From the NCBI RefSeq assembly GCF_004027225.2, contig NC_044279.2, positions 48,508,744 through 48,572,743 of the forward strand: a stretch of 64,000 nt of DNA, read 5' to 3'. The position numbers were made by a program, and so were the translations under genes. Source of the DNA: Strigops habroptila. Its lineage: Eukaryota > Chordata > Aves > Psittaciformes > Psittacidae. Under the pieces are notes generated by a model, which was not told where the DNA came from, searched no databases, and saw nothing but the letters and a program-made list of their open reading frames with translations. How positions within the stretch are numbered: position 1 is the first letter of the stretch; each line of letters begins with the position of its first letter. Below, in pieces: positions 21,901 to 36,900 of the stretch.

Positions 21901-24900
21901 GAGGCAATAATTCTACAGGTGACAGTAACTGCATACAGTGAAACAGGCAGAAGTTACATAGCAAACAATGGCATAAAGTTTTACATTTGGAATAATTACA
22001 TACCAGGACTGAAGAGGACGATTGCTTTCAAATATGCATATTCATATCCATCTAGGCAAAGCTTAACCATACTGTTGCAGAACTCTTGCAGTTTGAAGAT
22101 ATGCTCCATTACTAGTTTTCCTCTGTCTGTTGGCAGCTTATCTAATACACACATAAATATAAGCCCCCTCAGTCAATGTACATGCACAAAATATGGTCAC
22201 ACTAGATTTTTAAAATAAAGATTTTATTAAGAGTCAAACTGTGGGAAATCTGTGCTATGAACTCACATACTAGGTCTGAGTAATCTTGACACCAACAATT
22301 ATGAACTATAACAGGCCTTCCCCGCCCCCCCATCCTACATTGTACAATTAGGTCTATTCCTGCCACTAAAGCTTCCAGTCATCAGGGGTGAACTAGAACT
22401 TGAAATGATCTGGGGGAGGGAAAGACTACCTATAAGCAAATAATACACTGCTACTGCAGGTTGGCACTCTATGTCTATGGGTCAGGTGCCATGAGATTAG
22501 GTTAGTGTACAGTTTCATGGGTTATTTTAGTCAGTCCAAAACCATGCTACTGCTGAAAAAGAAGTTGCACTATATACCTTTCATGATTTGCATCTAGGGG
22601 AATGTGTGGTTGGTGTTCCCCTTGGGTCAGCAATAACTGAGCAGCCTGAAAATCCTGTTCCCTTCACAATCCATCAAACTAGGGTCCCTGGGCCCCACAA
22701 ACTTGCTATCTCTTGGAGATGCTGCAGCTGGCATGCTACACAACTGGAAGATATTGGTTATAAATTTCTGATTTTTGCATTCAAACTGAATTTCTGATTT
22801 TCTGCATTCAAAATAAATAGCAAAATTATATACTTGTATATAATGATAAAAACGTGACTAATTACTACAATATCTTTTTTGGTGAACATGCTTAAAAATT
22901 ATATAGACCAAAGTAAGTTCAGCAATTCCATTTGTATCCCTCCTAAAGACATTCACAGATCTGGAAGCATCTTTAGCTGATCCAGTACATTTAGTGGTTT
23001 AATCAATTTGTTTTAATTATAAACTATTGCTACTTACAGGAGGATCTTGTGGGTGTTTTTAAATCACGAAACCCCCTCAGAAACAATTCTTTAATACTCT
23101 CACCATAAAGGGAGAGGAAAAAAAAAGAAAAAATCTACAGTCTGGTGGGCTGTTTTTCTACATCTTACCAATCTGTTTTTGCATAGCACTAACAACAGCC
23201 AATTTTCATACATATAACAGCAAATAACCCCAAAATCTAGTTAAGCCTGAAAATGCTAAGATTTTTGTATGTGAATCTACCTTATAAAAACGCATTAAGA
23301 CTATAAGGAGATGAAGACTACAGTATTTTTGATTTCTTAGCTTTTAGTGCTAACAACCTTGTGAAAGTTGACAAGCACACAAAGAAGATTATCTCAAGGA
23401 CTCCTCTAGTGCCCAGAAAAACATTTCCTTCGCTGTAAATGAAAGAGGAGGCAGCTGACATCTCTTTCATTTGAAAGGAAAATATGCAAAAGATGCAGGC
23501 TGTAAGATTAAGAAAGTACAAAGTATGCTTTGTGAAGATGTTGAAGACTTGCATGTAGTCTTAAGCTAGTGTACAGAAGTCAACAAGCCAAGTTATGTGA
23601 AGGAAGTACATCACCAAGTTGGCATTTGGCTGCTTTGTTTCACAGCTATGAACAGCAAGGACAGGTGGGTCATTCTTTACTTTATACCCTTGATGCAGAG
23701 GAATCATATTCACACAACACTTGCGTTCTTAACGTTGATGCTGCCTGAAATATTCCTAATTTGAGCTGACAGTATTAACAGAACAGCAGAACACTATTAG
23801 ACACTGCACAGACACACACTAAAAACAACCCCAGAAAACACTAACCTGTATTAGACAGATGGACAATTTATTCTTTTTAATTTGGAGGTTAAGTATTAGC
23901 ATAGGTGACTTTTGTGAAATTGTTAAAAAAATCCATCTTGTGAACTGTATTTTCGACTGTTATTTTGTTTCTATAGTAACATCAAAACTCTATAAACAGT
24001 AAATTTTCATTAACAACTGAAGGATAAGCAAAAGCTTCTGCGCAGTTCAAAGCTTAAAAACCATAAAGTCATTCCAAGACTGGCAATGATACACCTTACC
24101 TTGCTGTAAGCTGCCATGAAGGTGATTAACAAATGCAGTTAATATAGTTGCCACATTCATAACTTGTGAACATTGTGCAAGACCAAGCGTAAAAAGTTCG
24201 TTCCAGCAGGCTTTTACTAATGATATGCTGTTGTCCTGCCTATTGAAAATGACAGTAATTTCAATTAAAAAACCCAGCCATTTGCATTCACTTTTTTTTT
24301 TTTATTTGAGGACCACGTCATGAAACATTCATCTAATTCAACCATTGCAACCGGTACCAAAATGAAAGCTTGCATCAGAAACAGTTTTATTTGCATACTA
24401 ACACTAAAATACTGGGTTTACAGGGACTTCTGTAATGCAGTAATTTCTGGTTTAATGACCTAAAAGAGGATGGATGGATTTCTATCACAAAAGCTGCAGT
24501 TACAGTAAATGCAAGCTGAAGCTACAGTCACTTAATGCTTAGGCGTATTCCATCATGCTAGTTTTCTTAGGTTTTACACTGATTTTTGAGTAACATTTGC
24601 ATGCATGGACAAAAAAGTTTGCATTGTTCTTGTATTGTGGGTGTAGAATAGACTCAAAGGTCTGGTTTGTTTGTTGTTTGGTTTATTTTTAATACTTCAA
24701 ATCTGGCAGGTTAGTGTAATTTTTAGATTAAAAATACATGTGAAATGGAAAACATGAGATCAAGTTACTGAGCTTCCTGGATGCTATTTTCTGTATCACC
24801 TTCATGTCTGGAACAGAATTTGAAATACAAGACTTCAAAGTGTAAATAGAAGTTATGAGGATTTCTTTGCTATAAGAATTAGTCCTTAAATTGTATTTTA

Positions 24901-27900
24901 TTTGTAGTCATTTTTTTTCCCCCCCAAATACTGAAGCTTAAAATTAAGTATATCAATCCATATTCAGGCACTTCCATATCAGTAACCTAACTCTGAGTAC
25001 TGCCAAGCATCTCTAACTTGTAGAGCTTAACAAGAGCTCAGCACCTTAAAAAGGAAATTCTAGCAGTGAGGAGTCAATTTCAGGTACCACGTTTCACAGT
25101 TTTAGCCAGTAATATAAATAATGGAAATTTAAAAGAAGCACAAGACCTATCAAAGAATAAATGCATATTAAAGCTAGGATTTCAACTACAAAAATACAAT
25201 GGAATGGATTTTTGCAAGAACGTTGATGTAATCTTCAAGAACATTTGTGATGATTTACTGCAATACTAATAGGCCAAATGACAGATTAATGTACACTTGC
25301 CTGTACTGGATTACAGAGGGCTTACCTAGGGCAATATTTTTTACTATGATCAAGTTCCTGTTACGGCAGACATGACACTGTACATGCAGCTTCTACACAT
25401 TTGTCACATCCTCGTTAGTCTCCTGTCAAAGGTAATATGCTGAGGAACAGTGAAAATAGAGTGTACTGGCTACTGAGATGGTATGTCTGTAGAGAAATGT
25501 ATCATCTAGAGGGCCTTTATGGCTGATGGAACTCAGAGCAGAACTGGATGATTGAATTTAGATGAGAACCAGCTGATGAGAACCTAAGCAGCCTCAAAGA
25601 AAAGAAGAGTCTGTAACCAGCCTGATAAACATTTCAGTATGAATCTCTCTTGCTTACAGAGATCCTAAGGGAGGAAGATGAACTAAGCAGTAATTTGCTA
25701 TCATTAACTGCATCAGTATATGCATCAGCTGGCCACAGCTAACTATCTTGCTGGGACTAAAGAAAACATTGCCTGAGGAGGGAACCACCTGGATACAATT
25801 ATCTATCTTCTTTACTAAACTATTACTATGGTTTTGTTTTGGCTCATCAACTTCTCTTAATTACTAGTACCGTGAATTTCTCTTCATTTTTAAAGTTAAA
25901 TGAGTTACCCTTCTAAAAGTCAAAATTATAGAATATAATGTGCTCAAACTAAAAAAAAAGCTGCATCAGTTTCAAATAAATCTCCACTTGAGAAAAAAGT
26001 TAGTATTTTAAGCTCTTCAAAAGGAAAACTGCATATTTATGTTAAATGGTGTTTAAATATACTGTTGCCCATAATCTTCGCTGGGACTGTAAATGGTCAA
26101 TATTAACACTAATTAAGAGAGTTTACTCCTCCATGTTTTTAATTCAAACAGAAAAATGTATTGGAAAGTAACATATTAAAAAACCCCACAGATTTTCTAT
26201 AAGCATTTCTTGTCACTTCTTTTCAGAGACAGGTCTTCTGTACAAGGTTTTCTTTTTTAAAGGCAATTCTTATTTGTTGTTATAACACTAAGTTGCAGTG
26301 TCTGTTATAAAAACCTTTAAAAAACATGATCCACATTGACATAAGATAATTCATTAATTTGCTACATATTTTGAAATTCTGCAGGGCGACAATTTCTGCT
26401 AAAATAAAACACTGTATTTACCTGACTTTTTACCCTTGCTATTGCTTTAACTTTATAGTTTTATTTCTTCCTCCTCCAAAACACAGGCTTCGATTACACA
26501 TAATATAGTATCCTTCCTTAAACAGAGTAGAATCATCCAGCTTAAACATCTGAGTAAATACAAGTGACAATCACAGCTCATCCTGCTTTTGACAGCCTTC
26601 CTGGAAAAGGGGACAATCCCTCACTTTAAAAAGGAATTCTCTTTGCTGCCAGTCATATACTATTTTGATACTGAATTACAGAAAAACACTGTAGATGAGA
26701 ACAGACAAACATGATTTATACTCCATTTTCATCAAGAGCTGATACAGTATCTTTTGTGTCTTCATAAAATTACTTCTGAAAAAATATAAATTACTTTTCC
26801 TCATGCTGCTTTGAGATATTTTCTCATAATGATTGGCAATGGACTACTACATTTAGTTTAAGAATGGTGATACACTGAATTCTGCGGCAACAGCAGGATG
26901 TTATACAAACTGTACAAAGAATAATAAGAATTACTTTCTGGTTACAGCAACTATTTGTTTTTGGAAAATCCTCTGAAATTAATCAGCTTCATCCTGAATG
27001 CTTGCTGAACTTAGCTAACCATCTTCTTCACATAGGTTATTAAAAGCAAAATTATTACTCCTAATTCACCTATAAAGATAACATCTGGGGATCCAGAGAG
27101 GAGCTGCTTTTTGATCACTCCCTGATAAGCATCTTTGGGAAGTAGCTATCAAGAAAATAACAGGAAGTCCTGTTTACTAAAAAATTATTAAAGAAGTAGC
27201 AGTGTGCAGGCATTTGCTTGTTATAAATCTTTTTCCTTCAAAACCCAACCTGAATTGGACTGAAGTTGGGAGTAATTTTGATTCAGAAAACTCACCTCCA
27301 TGACGAAGATCTGTAAAAGTTTTACTAAGTACATTTATATTTTAACATGTCCCTGAAGAAGACACTGAGAATAAAAACTTTAACGTGCATATTCACAACA
27401 AAGTGAATAGAGCAACCAACCACTTACCCTAAAGCTTGGAAAGATGGAATGGAACGTGCCCAGTGCATGGACAAGAAAAGCAACCTGGAGGCAGACTCAC
27501 AGATATAGTGAACATTAAGATATTCAGGCATAGGAGAAGGCATGGTAAGCTGGCAACCAAAGGGAGAAAAAAGAAGTCCAGGTCAGTTATTTTACTTTCC
27601 TCACCAAGGGGGGAAAAAAAAAAAAAAAAGGTAAGAAAAAAATTAGAGTTTCTTGTAAGTGAGAAAGTAAACATGAGATAATCACAAAGGAGAACTGGCA
27701 AATACACTGACGAGTCTCAAAATCCAGTTGTGGACTGCGTCAGATCCACCTGTTATCAAGGGAGAATGAGGATGCTGACTCTGCTTTGTGCGACACTTGT
27801 CTATGTAAATCCTTTTGCATGGATTGCCTTCTATTTTCAAGAAGCTACAAAAGAAGCAGTGCAGCTAAACCACTGCAGAGCTGTACATTTTCCCAAGCAA

Positions 27901-30900
27901 ACAGTTAACCAGTGAACAAAAGCAGTGCATTCACAAGAAAGGAATGACAATACCTGAACAAATCATTACTCTTCTAAAAGAAATTCAAAATAAGATTTAA
28001 TCAGATCATTATTTTATATTACTATGTTAAAATGACTATAAACAGTCAATAGTAAAAAAAATATTAAGTACCCTGAATGCTACATGTGCGTCACTGAGTA
28101 GTGGTCCCTCTATTTCAACGATATTCATGCTTGATTCTCCACCAATCAGCTGTACACTGCCATCAATACTTTCTGAGTTCTGGCATGCTGCACTCTCCCC
28201 TGGATTTAATGCTTTTGCAAGAGTATCAAATGCCCTGTAAGATCACAACAACCAAACAAACAAAAAGAAAATTTAATGTTAGAGACTGTTTCAATCTCAG
28301 AGGCACTTGCACATGTCTGAAACCTGTACTTAGCTGTCTCAAAGGAAAAAAAACAGATTAGGAAAACGAAATCTTGTCAACAGCGTGCTTTTCCTGACAC
28401 TCCACCAAACAAAATCCCTGAAAACTCCCAAGTTACAGAGGCTCTGAAAGAAAAATTAGCAGCAGATCCTGTTCACACTAGTTGCCAACAAATTCACAGT
28501 TTTGACATATTGACTGTGCTGCTGAATCACAGTTTGCCTTTCAAGATCTCTTTAGTGATGTTTACTGAGAGCACTGGTAGGAGTGCTCCAAGGACATGAT
28601 CATCACGCTGCTGTTAAAACAACTTAATGCACATACAGATTTTACAGATTTTTTCTGTGGTTAGGTGATACGACTTACTTCGAAAAGCCCATTTTTAAAT
28701 ATGTGAGAGAAAGCACTCTCATGCTTTCAATATCAGCCTTAGTACCCTTTGAGGTGGGGCTCTGAGTTCTGTCACATGCACAAACATTACAAGGGAGACG
28801 TCAGGACAAGCACAGATATAGATTACTCGTTATTTTGCTGCTTGATAACAGATCTGTTGTTTTTCTGTTCACAAAGACACCTGAGAACCACCACTGATAT
28901 ATCTTCATACAGACTTGATCACTGCCTACAGACAGATGACATACCCTGAGAGCAGTATCATTTGTACACAGCGTTGCATGAAGAACTTCATTGAGATCTG
29001 AAAACTTTACAAAACCTGATTATCAGCTTGTATGTAGCGTTGATTCTTAATTTATAGAGACATGCTTATTACCACTGAGCCTAAAATCACCAATTTAATG
29101 CTGAAGTTGCCACCTTCTGTTCCCCCAGTCTCTAGCTATCTACATTCATTAACATGCTAAAAACCCCTAAATGTTTACTATATTTGATATACCTATATAC
29201 AACCAAACAAAACATCACAATAAAAGAGCTGTTGACACTGCCTCAGTCTTGTGATGGTAAATGAACTAGGTTTAGGACCTACACTAGCCTGCATACCTTT
29301 ATGTGTACATGAGGGTGACTGGGACAGGCCCAAGTGGACTGAACAGATGTAAGTGGACTACACAGACACACCTGGGACGTTTTCTGTCTCCAGTATACAG
29401 AAAGTAGGCATAAAGGGAATGCATTCATGATAAGCCACAGAAGCTGTATTATTAGACTTTCGCTAGAAGATCTGAATTTCAGCAATGGAATATAGTTAAA
29501 TAGAAGAAAAGCACAGATGGATAAAACTTGCTTCCTGAAATCCCTTAAACTCCTTTTCTTCAGTAAACATCTGTGTCTGCCAGATCAAGCTGGCACAGGG
29601 CCTGGCAAAGAAATCAAAGATTTAGATAAAAAATTTCAGTTCCTGCTTGGGTTCTGCTTCCTTTCACAGGAGTATTTAACTTGAACCTCCCCACTGTAAA
29701 TCTGTCAGGTAGCCTACTGGACAAGGGTGAGCATTAAGCTGAGTCAGAGCTCTTTCAAGCTCTCTGGCTGAGAGAACTGGATGCCTTTTCATAGACAGAT
29801 GTTTAAAACTGAGCAGAAACACTGAAGCTGGCAAATGCAAGTATCTGAAAGTGCCAGGAAATAACGAAATGAAAGATTAGTACAGCTTTTTGAAAATCCG
29901 TACTATTGAAATGAAGTTTATCAGCACATACAACAATACTATATTTAAACAGCACATTCTTACATTCTTTACCCAGGATGACACAGCAAAAGGCCAAATC
30001 AACACCTATATAATGTCACATTGACTTTCTAAGCAGCATAGAAAGAAAGGAGCAGAAAAAAATACATACTGCTTGCAGAATCCCCACAGCAGCAGAAACC
30101 AGAGGGGAAATACTGTTATTTCACAGAATCAGAATGGTTTGGGTTGGAAAGGACCTTCAAAGGTCATCTAGTCCAACCCCCCTGCAATCAGCAGGGACAT
30201 CTTCAACTAGATCAGGTTGTCCAAAACCACACCAAGTGGTTCAGTCAGTACAAGCAACTTCACTATATACCAATCTTTTTTTCTTTGATGGATTTACGCC
30301 ACATACGCATTTTCAAAACAGCACGTACAATGTAGATGGTGTGTAAAGGAGTATTACTTGCACACCTGTCAGAGGCTTCCATGAGATAAGAACCAAGGAA
30401 GAACATGACTGTGATTGACTACCCAGAATATCTTACACATATGCTCCCCAAAATGGCTCTGTTAAAACCAGTGCAAAACACAAATTTGAAACATATGTGA
30501 GCTACTTGGAACAAATCTAGAGGAGGGCAACAAAGATGATCTGAGGGCTGGAGCGCCTCTCCTATGAAGACCGGCTGAGAGAGCTGGGCTTGTTCAGCCT
30601 GGAAAAGGCTTCGGGAGATCTTAGAGCAGCTCTCCAGTACCTAAAGGGGCCCTATGAGAAAGCTGGAGAGGGACTTTTTATAAGAGCAATTAGTGATAGG
30701 ACAAGGGGAAATGGCTTTAAACTGAAAGAGGGTAGATTTAGATTAGACAGTAGGAATAAAATTCCATATGACAAGTGTGGTGGGACACTGGAATAGGTTG
30801 CGCAGAGAAGTTGTGGCTGCCCCATCCCTGGAATTGTTTAGGGTCAATTAGATGGGGCATTGAGCCACCTGGTCTAGTGGCAGATGTCCCTGCCCATGGC

Positions 30901-33900
30901 AAGGGCGGGTTGGAAGTGGATGATATTTAAGGACCCTTCCAACCCAAACTATGTCTTTGCATTGATGGTGGGAATTCTGTGACTTCTGTGTAGAAAGAAA
31001 ATGTTTCTCAAGCTTTTAAGGTGATTAATAGTTCCAGGCATTAAACTAATTACACAGATGGGATCTCTAAGAAACAGCTTTCCAGGATGACACGAAGTAC
31101 TTAGACTGTAGTAAGATCTAACACATATTATTAAGGCCAACCAAAAGGTAAGAAAATCAGCTGTAACACACTGAAATTAATTTTGATTAGAAACAATTAA
31201 ATAACTTAATTATGATTTCACTTGGAAGACTCTTACAAGATTTATGTTCTAAATGAGCTTAGGCTGCTTTAATATTATTTTTAATGCAGATAATTTTTCT
31301 ACATTGTGAGCATTTAATTAATGTTCCAAATTGACAGAGACCTTCTCAAAAAGAATAATCTTTCCGAGTGTAACACGCCTTACCTTGTAACATCAGTACT
31401 AGCTTGTTCTTCTTGCTGGAGTTCAGATAACGATGCATCTCCATTACTTAAACTCTCAATCATAGACAGCTCTGTACTGCTTTGTGACATGTCTTTGCAT
31501 TTACTGAGATTTGCTAATGAAGTCACCACATTTGCCAGTGTACTTAGATCTCCCTGACATGCTTCAACCTAAGGGAAAAAGTACAGTGTTTAATTCTCTC
31601 ACATTGGCAGCAGTTAACTTGCAATAGAAGATTCTAACTTCTACATAAATGAAGAACTGAGCATGTGAAGAGACCTGTAAGAAAATTATTGTTTTTAGTA
31701 AATGGGTGATCATAATGCAGCAATTAAACACTGCACTACTTCTAAAATATGAAACATTTAGACATTTACTTTTACAAGCAATAACTATCTAATAATTTCA
31801 AAAGAATGTTACAAATGGTAAGCAAACGCAGAAAGAGAAGTTATGATCTCCACTCACTAGTCAGTCACTGGACTATAAGACTTGTCCTGGGTTCACACTA
31901 GATTTTTATCATCTTCCTTCCTCGTGTAAATGAGTCAGTAGCAATAGGGTAGAAGAATGTTTGAAAAGAAGAAATAGATAAAAAGTCACCTTTAAAAGCA
32001 AGCAGAAAAAGAATTCTGCTGTAGCCTTTTTGGGTTTTATGTCTTTAACTGCAAGGGAACAAAGTGATTCAGTACTGAGCAGCAGCTCAGAGGCAGTAAG
32101 ACATGTTTCCCACCCTACCCCACAAAAACATACATGTAGGAAAAGTGCATGATTACAGAGAAGTAATCATGCACTTGTCATGACAAATAATGATCACCAT
32201 GCTACATGTCATTTAGCTTGCACTGTCATATTCTACTGACAGAGCTAGAAAAGTGAAATGGAATAAATGACTTTTGATGGAGCCCTTTGCAGGCAGAGCA
32301 AGTGAGGCAAAATGCAGGAAAACAGGACGAGGTAATTTAATATCAGCTAGAAAAATAGAAAAGCTTCCTACTGTGCATGTGTAGGGAAGTAACTACATGG
32401 CTTTAGTGGATCAGCAAGTGTAACAAAATGGAAACAAAGGAAAACTAGCTCAGAAATAAGATTTTTCCTGAGACAGCTCTTAGTAGCTTTACAAAAAAAT
32501 TAGTGACTTGTAGGAAAAAACCTAATAGTATTTATGAAATGCACTGTGATAATCCATGTGCAAAACCACCTCATTTTATTGGTACAAAAGAAATCCAAGA
32601 GTCAGGACTTCCCATTACACAATAAAATAATTCAGCCTTTAAAGCTCTCTAAAAAGGTGGAGGAAGGCATTTACTTTGCAGAGTTTTTAGTATTTTTACT
32701 AATGTGAGGCATTCTTCTGTATGAGAATAGAATGCTTCTATATGACAGTATGTTCTTCTATACGAGGCATTGCATATGAGAAGCATTCTTCAGAAGAGAA
32801 AGCATTTCCAACACTGGCTAATGTTGTAAAGGAATGTTCTAAAAATTAATTTAACAAAACAGAAGCACAACTGTTCTGCGAACAGGTAGGGTACTCAACA
32901 AAATGATCCCACACTAGCCATGTAACATACATAGTTTATTAAACAAGTACACTAAAACAAACAAGCATACTAACATGAGTCAGGTATATATCTCTCTCTC
33001 TATATATATTCATAGTAAACAAGCACAATAAAGCAAAGCAGAGATATATATATATATAGCACAGAAGAAAATTAGCCATACATCAAATCATTACTGCATA
33101 CAGAAAACAGCAATTCAGAAATACATCGCCAATTACCACTGAATCATCATCCAGGGCCACACTTCAAGCTGGGAAGCCCCACTGCAGCCGATGCCAGGAG
33201 TTTCAGGTAATTGGGAAAATTCCTACGTGTTGCATTCACCCATAGGTGAGGCTTCGGATTTGGCCACAAGAGGGTCCCGCTTTTATACCTTAGAAAACAA
33301 CCAGCTTTATGCCAGATCTGTCATTGTTTACTTGTGGGGCTGTGCAGTTTCTCATGATCTCCCTGTCGTCCACGCCGAGAACACTGTCCAGGCACCCTGG
33401 TGTGGCCAAGTAGGAAGGTCATAGAACACCTGCACCCTTATGTTTTCCTGCCTCTTTCCAACAAATAGTCACAATGAACATAAATATATATACTTTATTG
33501 AATACTCTGTCAAAAACATACTTTCATGTGTCTCTCAGTCACGAGTGGGAATCAGCTCTCGGCTAGCTTCCCATCCATGACAACAACAAAACAGAACATC
33601 CTACAGCAATCAACTGTACTTAGTGTATCAGTCATATCATCAGGTACCTTATCTGGAGACATCAGCACAGTAGGCTCACTTTTTATTGCAGACTGATGAA
33701 TGTTAACAAACATTCCTGATTCCAGCAGACCTGTTGATCTGACAGAAAACAGCACACATTTTAATTTTGATTAATTTCATATTATTTTTTCCTGTTTCAG
33801 GAAACAGAGATGGCTGCTTCCGAGTAGAATGTACATACCTTGCTGTTTCATTGTCTGTTACAAAAGTTGGAGTTGCAGCTAATGGACTACGAAGATCTTT

Positions 33901-36900
33901 CCGAATGTAGATCTTTTCTGTAGAAGCTGCACAGTTTGAAGATTTTTCTCTTGACACTTCAATAGGTTTCCTCTCACACTGCACAGCTAATAAAAAATAT
34001 GCAAGTACTAAGTCACATCCCAAATTACAGACTAAGAAATAATCCTCTTTTCCTCTCTGTATTTAATCTACAATTTTAATAATGATTCTGAAAAATAACT
34101 TAAAAAAAAAAAAAATCCTGTAACTAATAAGCTAACAACTTGCCTAAAAATAACATGAATTTGATTTGCTCTTAATGAAATGAGGTACTAGTCAAAGTCT
34201 GAGACTAAACATATAGATACTACATTTTTCAAGTTCCAATAAAGCAAGAAATCCCCTTGTACCTTATTTTTAATTTGGATTTTAAGTGGAAGCTTACGGC
34301 TTTTCCTTCCCTCAATTTCATTGTCCCACAGCCTCAGCATACTTCTAGAGGACTGATGGCACCCTTTTCCATGGATTGTGGGTCTGACTTGAACTCGCAT
34401 AACTTCATACACTTAAAGAAGCTTCTCAAGTTAGGACTTTGGACAATACAGAGGGAAAGGGACATTGACAAAGTTCCGTTCAGACCATTTAAGATCTGGG
34501 TGACATCCTGACTCAATCACTGATTTCAGAGAAGCGGCAGATTTTCAATTTGAATTGCTCAGTGAAACTAGGTGGAATGAATCTGGGCTTTAGCCTACAG
34601 ATATATCACCTTGCTTTGAATGGATTGAAGAACATTAAAATGAAACTTACAGTTTCATTATAGGGAACATTATAGGGAACTCTCTAGGTGTACAGAATAG
34701 AGCAAAAAAAAAAAGAAAAACCCCAAAGGTTCACAGTTTGATTTTAAAAGTTTTAAAAAAGTTTTAAAAGATATTTACAAAGTACTATTCTTTCAAAAAT
34801 ATGCAGTAAGTTGTTCTTCCACATTTTTAAAATGGTGCAAGTTATTTTATAGATTGGAATAAGATCCTTAAAGAGAGCTACAAACCAGGCCTATATGTAG
34901 TTTAAAACACGCACCAGTTCACCAGCCTGATAAGCATTAGCTACTGGCTAGCACAGCCTCTTTAATACTGTGCTGCACATAGAAACTATAGGAGCCTATA
35001 AAGAGAATCCTGAATGCTCAATATTTTAAAACACAAAGGCAAATAGGAAAAAACCTGACTTTTTCCCCCTCAATTGTGCAGATTTGAAAATTGTGTAACT
35101 AAAGAGAAAAATTTAAAAGCTTTCAAGTTAGTAGTAGACTGTGATGCTCATTGAATTTTTACATTGCTAAGTATCATAAACCCAAATGTTGTAACATCAT
35201 CAAGTATTGATAATACCATTAAAGCTAGCCCGAAACCCACTAACATGCTTTGAAAGGGTGGGAGATGGAGGCAAGTCTTTTATCTTCCTTTGCTAACCCT
35301 GTGCTCACTAGCCGGACCTGAGTTTGCTGAGAATGGGCCAAGACTTCTTCAAGGGACAAATAACTCCACCAAGGGACCTACAATACAAGGTTGCTCTGAG
35401 TTTTCCTTCCTCTTCCCGCTCCACTGAAGAATGAGACTTCTTATCTCAAAACAATCCTCTCCTTTGCTCAGTATTCCCCCATGACCCAGAAATCCTTTTC
35501 CTGCCTTCTCATCCCCAACCCCAGCGATTGCTTGAAACGTCTTCTGTGGAGGGGCAAAATACTGCCAGCTGAACTAGAGGGTAAAGTGGCAAAGATCCAT
35601 TTTCACTGTCCCAGCTTTTCCTTCTTTTCTGAATTCATTTCCCCTGTGCTGGAAAAATGTTCCTGGTTTCTGCTGACAGAAGCAGGGCTGTAAGGAGAGG
35701 ATGCCCACACAGGTTCAAGAGGTTTCTAAATTTCCATCCAATGTATGGAAATCTAAAAAGAAACTTGAAATCTGCAGAAATCAGTAGGAGCTGAACTCCG
35801 GATCACTATGTATCTCTGCCTGTAGAGCTTTGCCAAAAGTGAACAGCAATTGCCAGTAATCTCAGTTGTGGAAAAGGTGACAAGAAGGTAGAAGGATTCA
35901 AAACGTTCAGTAGCTTAATTAACAGATAGCAAAATTGAACTGCATATATAAACTGAAGATGAAGACATGCTTGACATTTGCCAGTTAGGAATGACAACTC
36001 ATTCACTTCTACCATGTGCAATGTGCTTATGAAGTTTGTCAAGCACTATGTATGCTTGAAAATATTTCAGACTTCTGATACACCAAACTTGTAGCAATTC
36101 TTCAAAGGAAAAAGATACATCGATTGGAAATTATAAAACCAAGACAACAATTTACATTAATACAACACAGACTTTAACACAGCTGCCAGCTAAAATAATT
36201 TACACTTATCCACACTTACAATCTTGTTTCATCCCAAATGCGATGCATCTCTGCAGCCTACAGTACTGACATCGATTCCGGTGGTGTTTGTTAATGACAC
36301 AATCTTTTGTTCCTCGGCATGAATAAACTAAATTCTTCCGTATGCTCCTTTTAAAGAACCCTTTGCATCCCTCACAAGTTACTGCTCCATAGTGACGCCC
36401 TGGTTATGGAACAACATAAATCACGACATTAATTTTACACTGGAATATTGTTTAGTTTGTATTTGTTAAAAATAAAGTATTTGCTATTTTACTCAGAAAA
36501 AGATCACTTTTTTCCCCATGGGTTATAGATCTTAGAGTATATCATGGCTATAAAATTACATTAAAAAGCAAGTGAACCATTTTTCTAGTTCAGAGCACTT
36601 AAACAGGACAGGTTTTACAACTAGGCAAGTTGCTTATTGCATTCTTGCTGAATGTGTTGACAGCAATGTTAAAAGAGGTAAGAAAACAGGTTAGCCAGAA
36701 CACAGAAAAAACTCTTTAGTTTATACATTCTTTAGCAATTTCTTTTTAGATGTTCCTATAGCCAGGCTCTGTTATTGCTCATTACAAATTCAGCTATCAA
36801 AATCGTATGCATTAAATCTAGTGGAACCATGGAAAGTGCAAACATGGCATTTGACAGCAGTAGGTAATCACTTCAAAGCTTTACTTTCACCTTTCATTTT

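Larger units (their letters stand above)
28235..31383 (-). other. NR2C1: NR2C1 intron between coding exons 8 and 9
   Basis: 3.1-kb intron holding two CR1 fragments in opposite orientations (30122-30235 minus, 30510-30952 plus). The rest is featureless to me. Confidence 0.75.
31569..33647 (-). other. NR2C1: NR2C1 intron between coding exons 7 and 8
   Basis: 2.1 kb, unusually rich in structure: an LTR-like start at 31883-31925, a long hairpin at 32143-32176, degenerate short repeats at 32706-32795, and a probable solo LTR at 32925-33465. Confidence 0.75.

Noticed and set aside
30590..30796. 68-codon frame reading like a protein ([20 protein letters not shown])
   Set aside because: It is the C-terminal part of CR1 ORF2 within a truncated copy, not a host gene.
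32143..32176. microRNA precursor
   Set aside because: The stem is only 14 bp and perfectly paired; a pre-miRNA needs about 25-30 bp of stem. Kept only as an inverted repeat.
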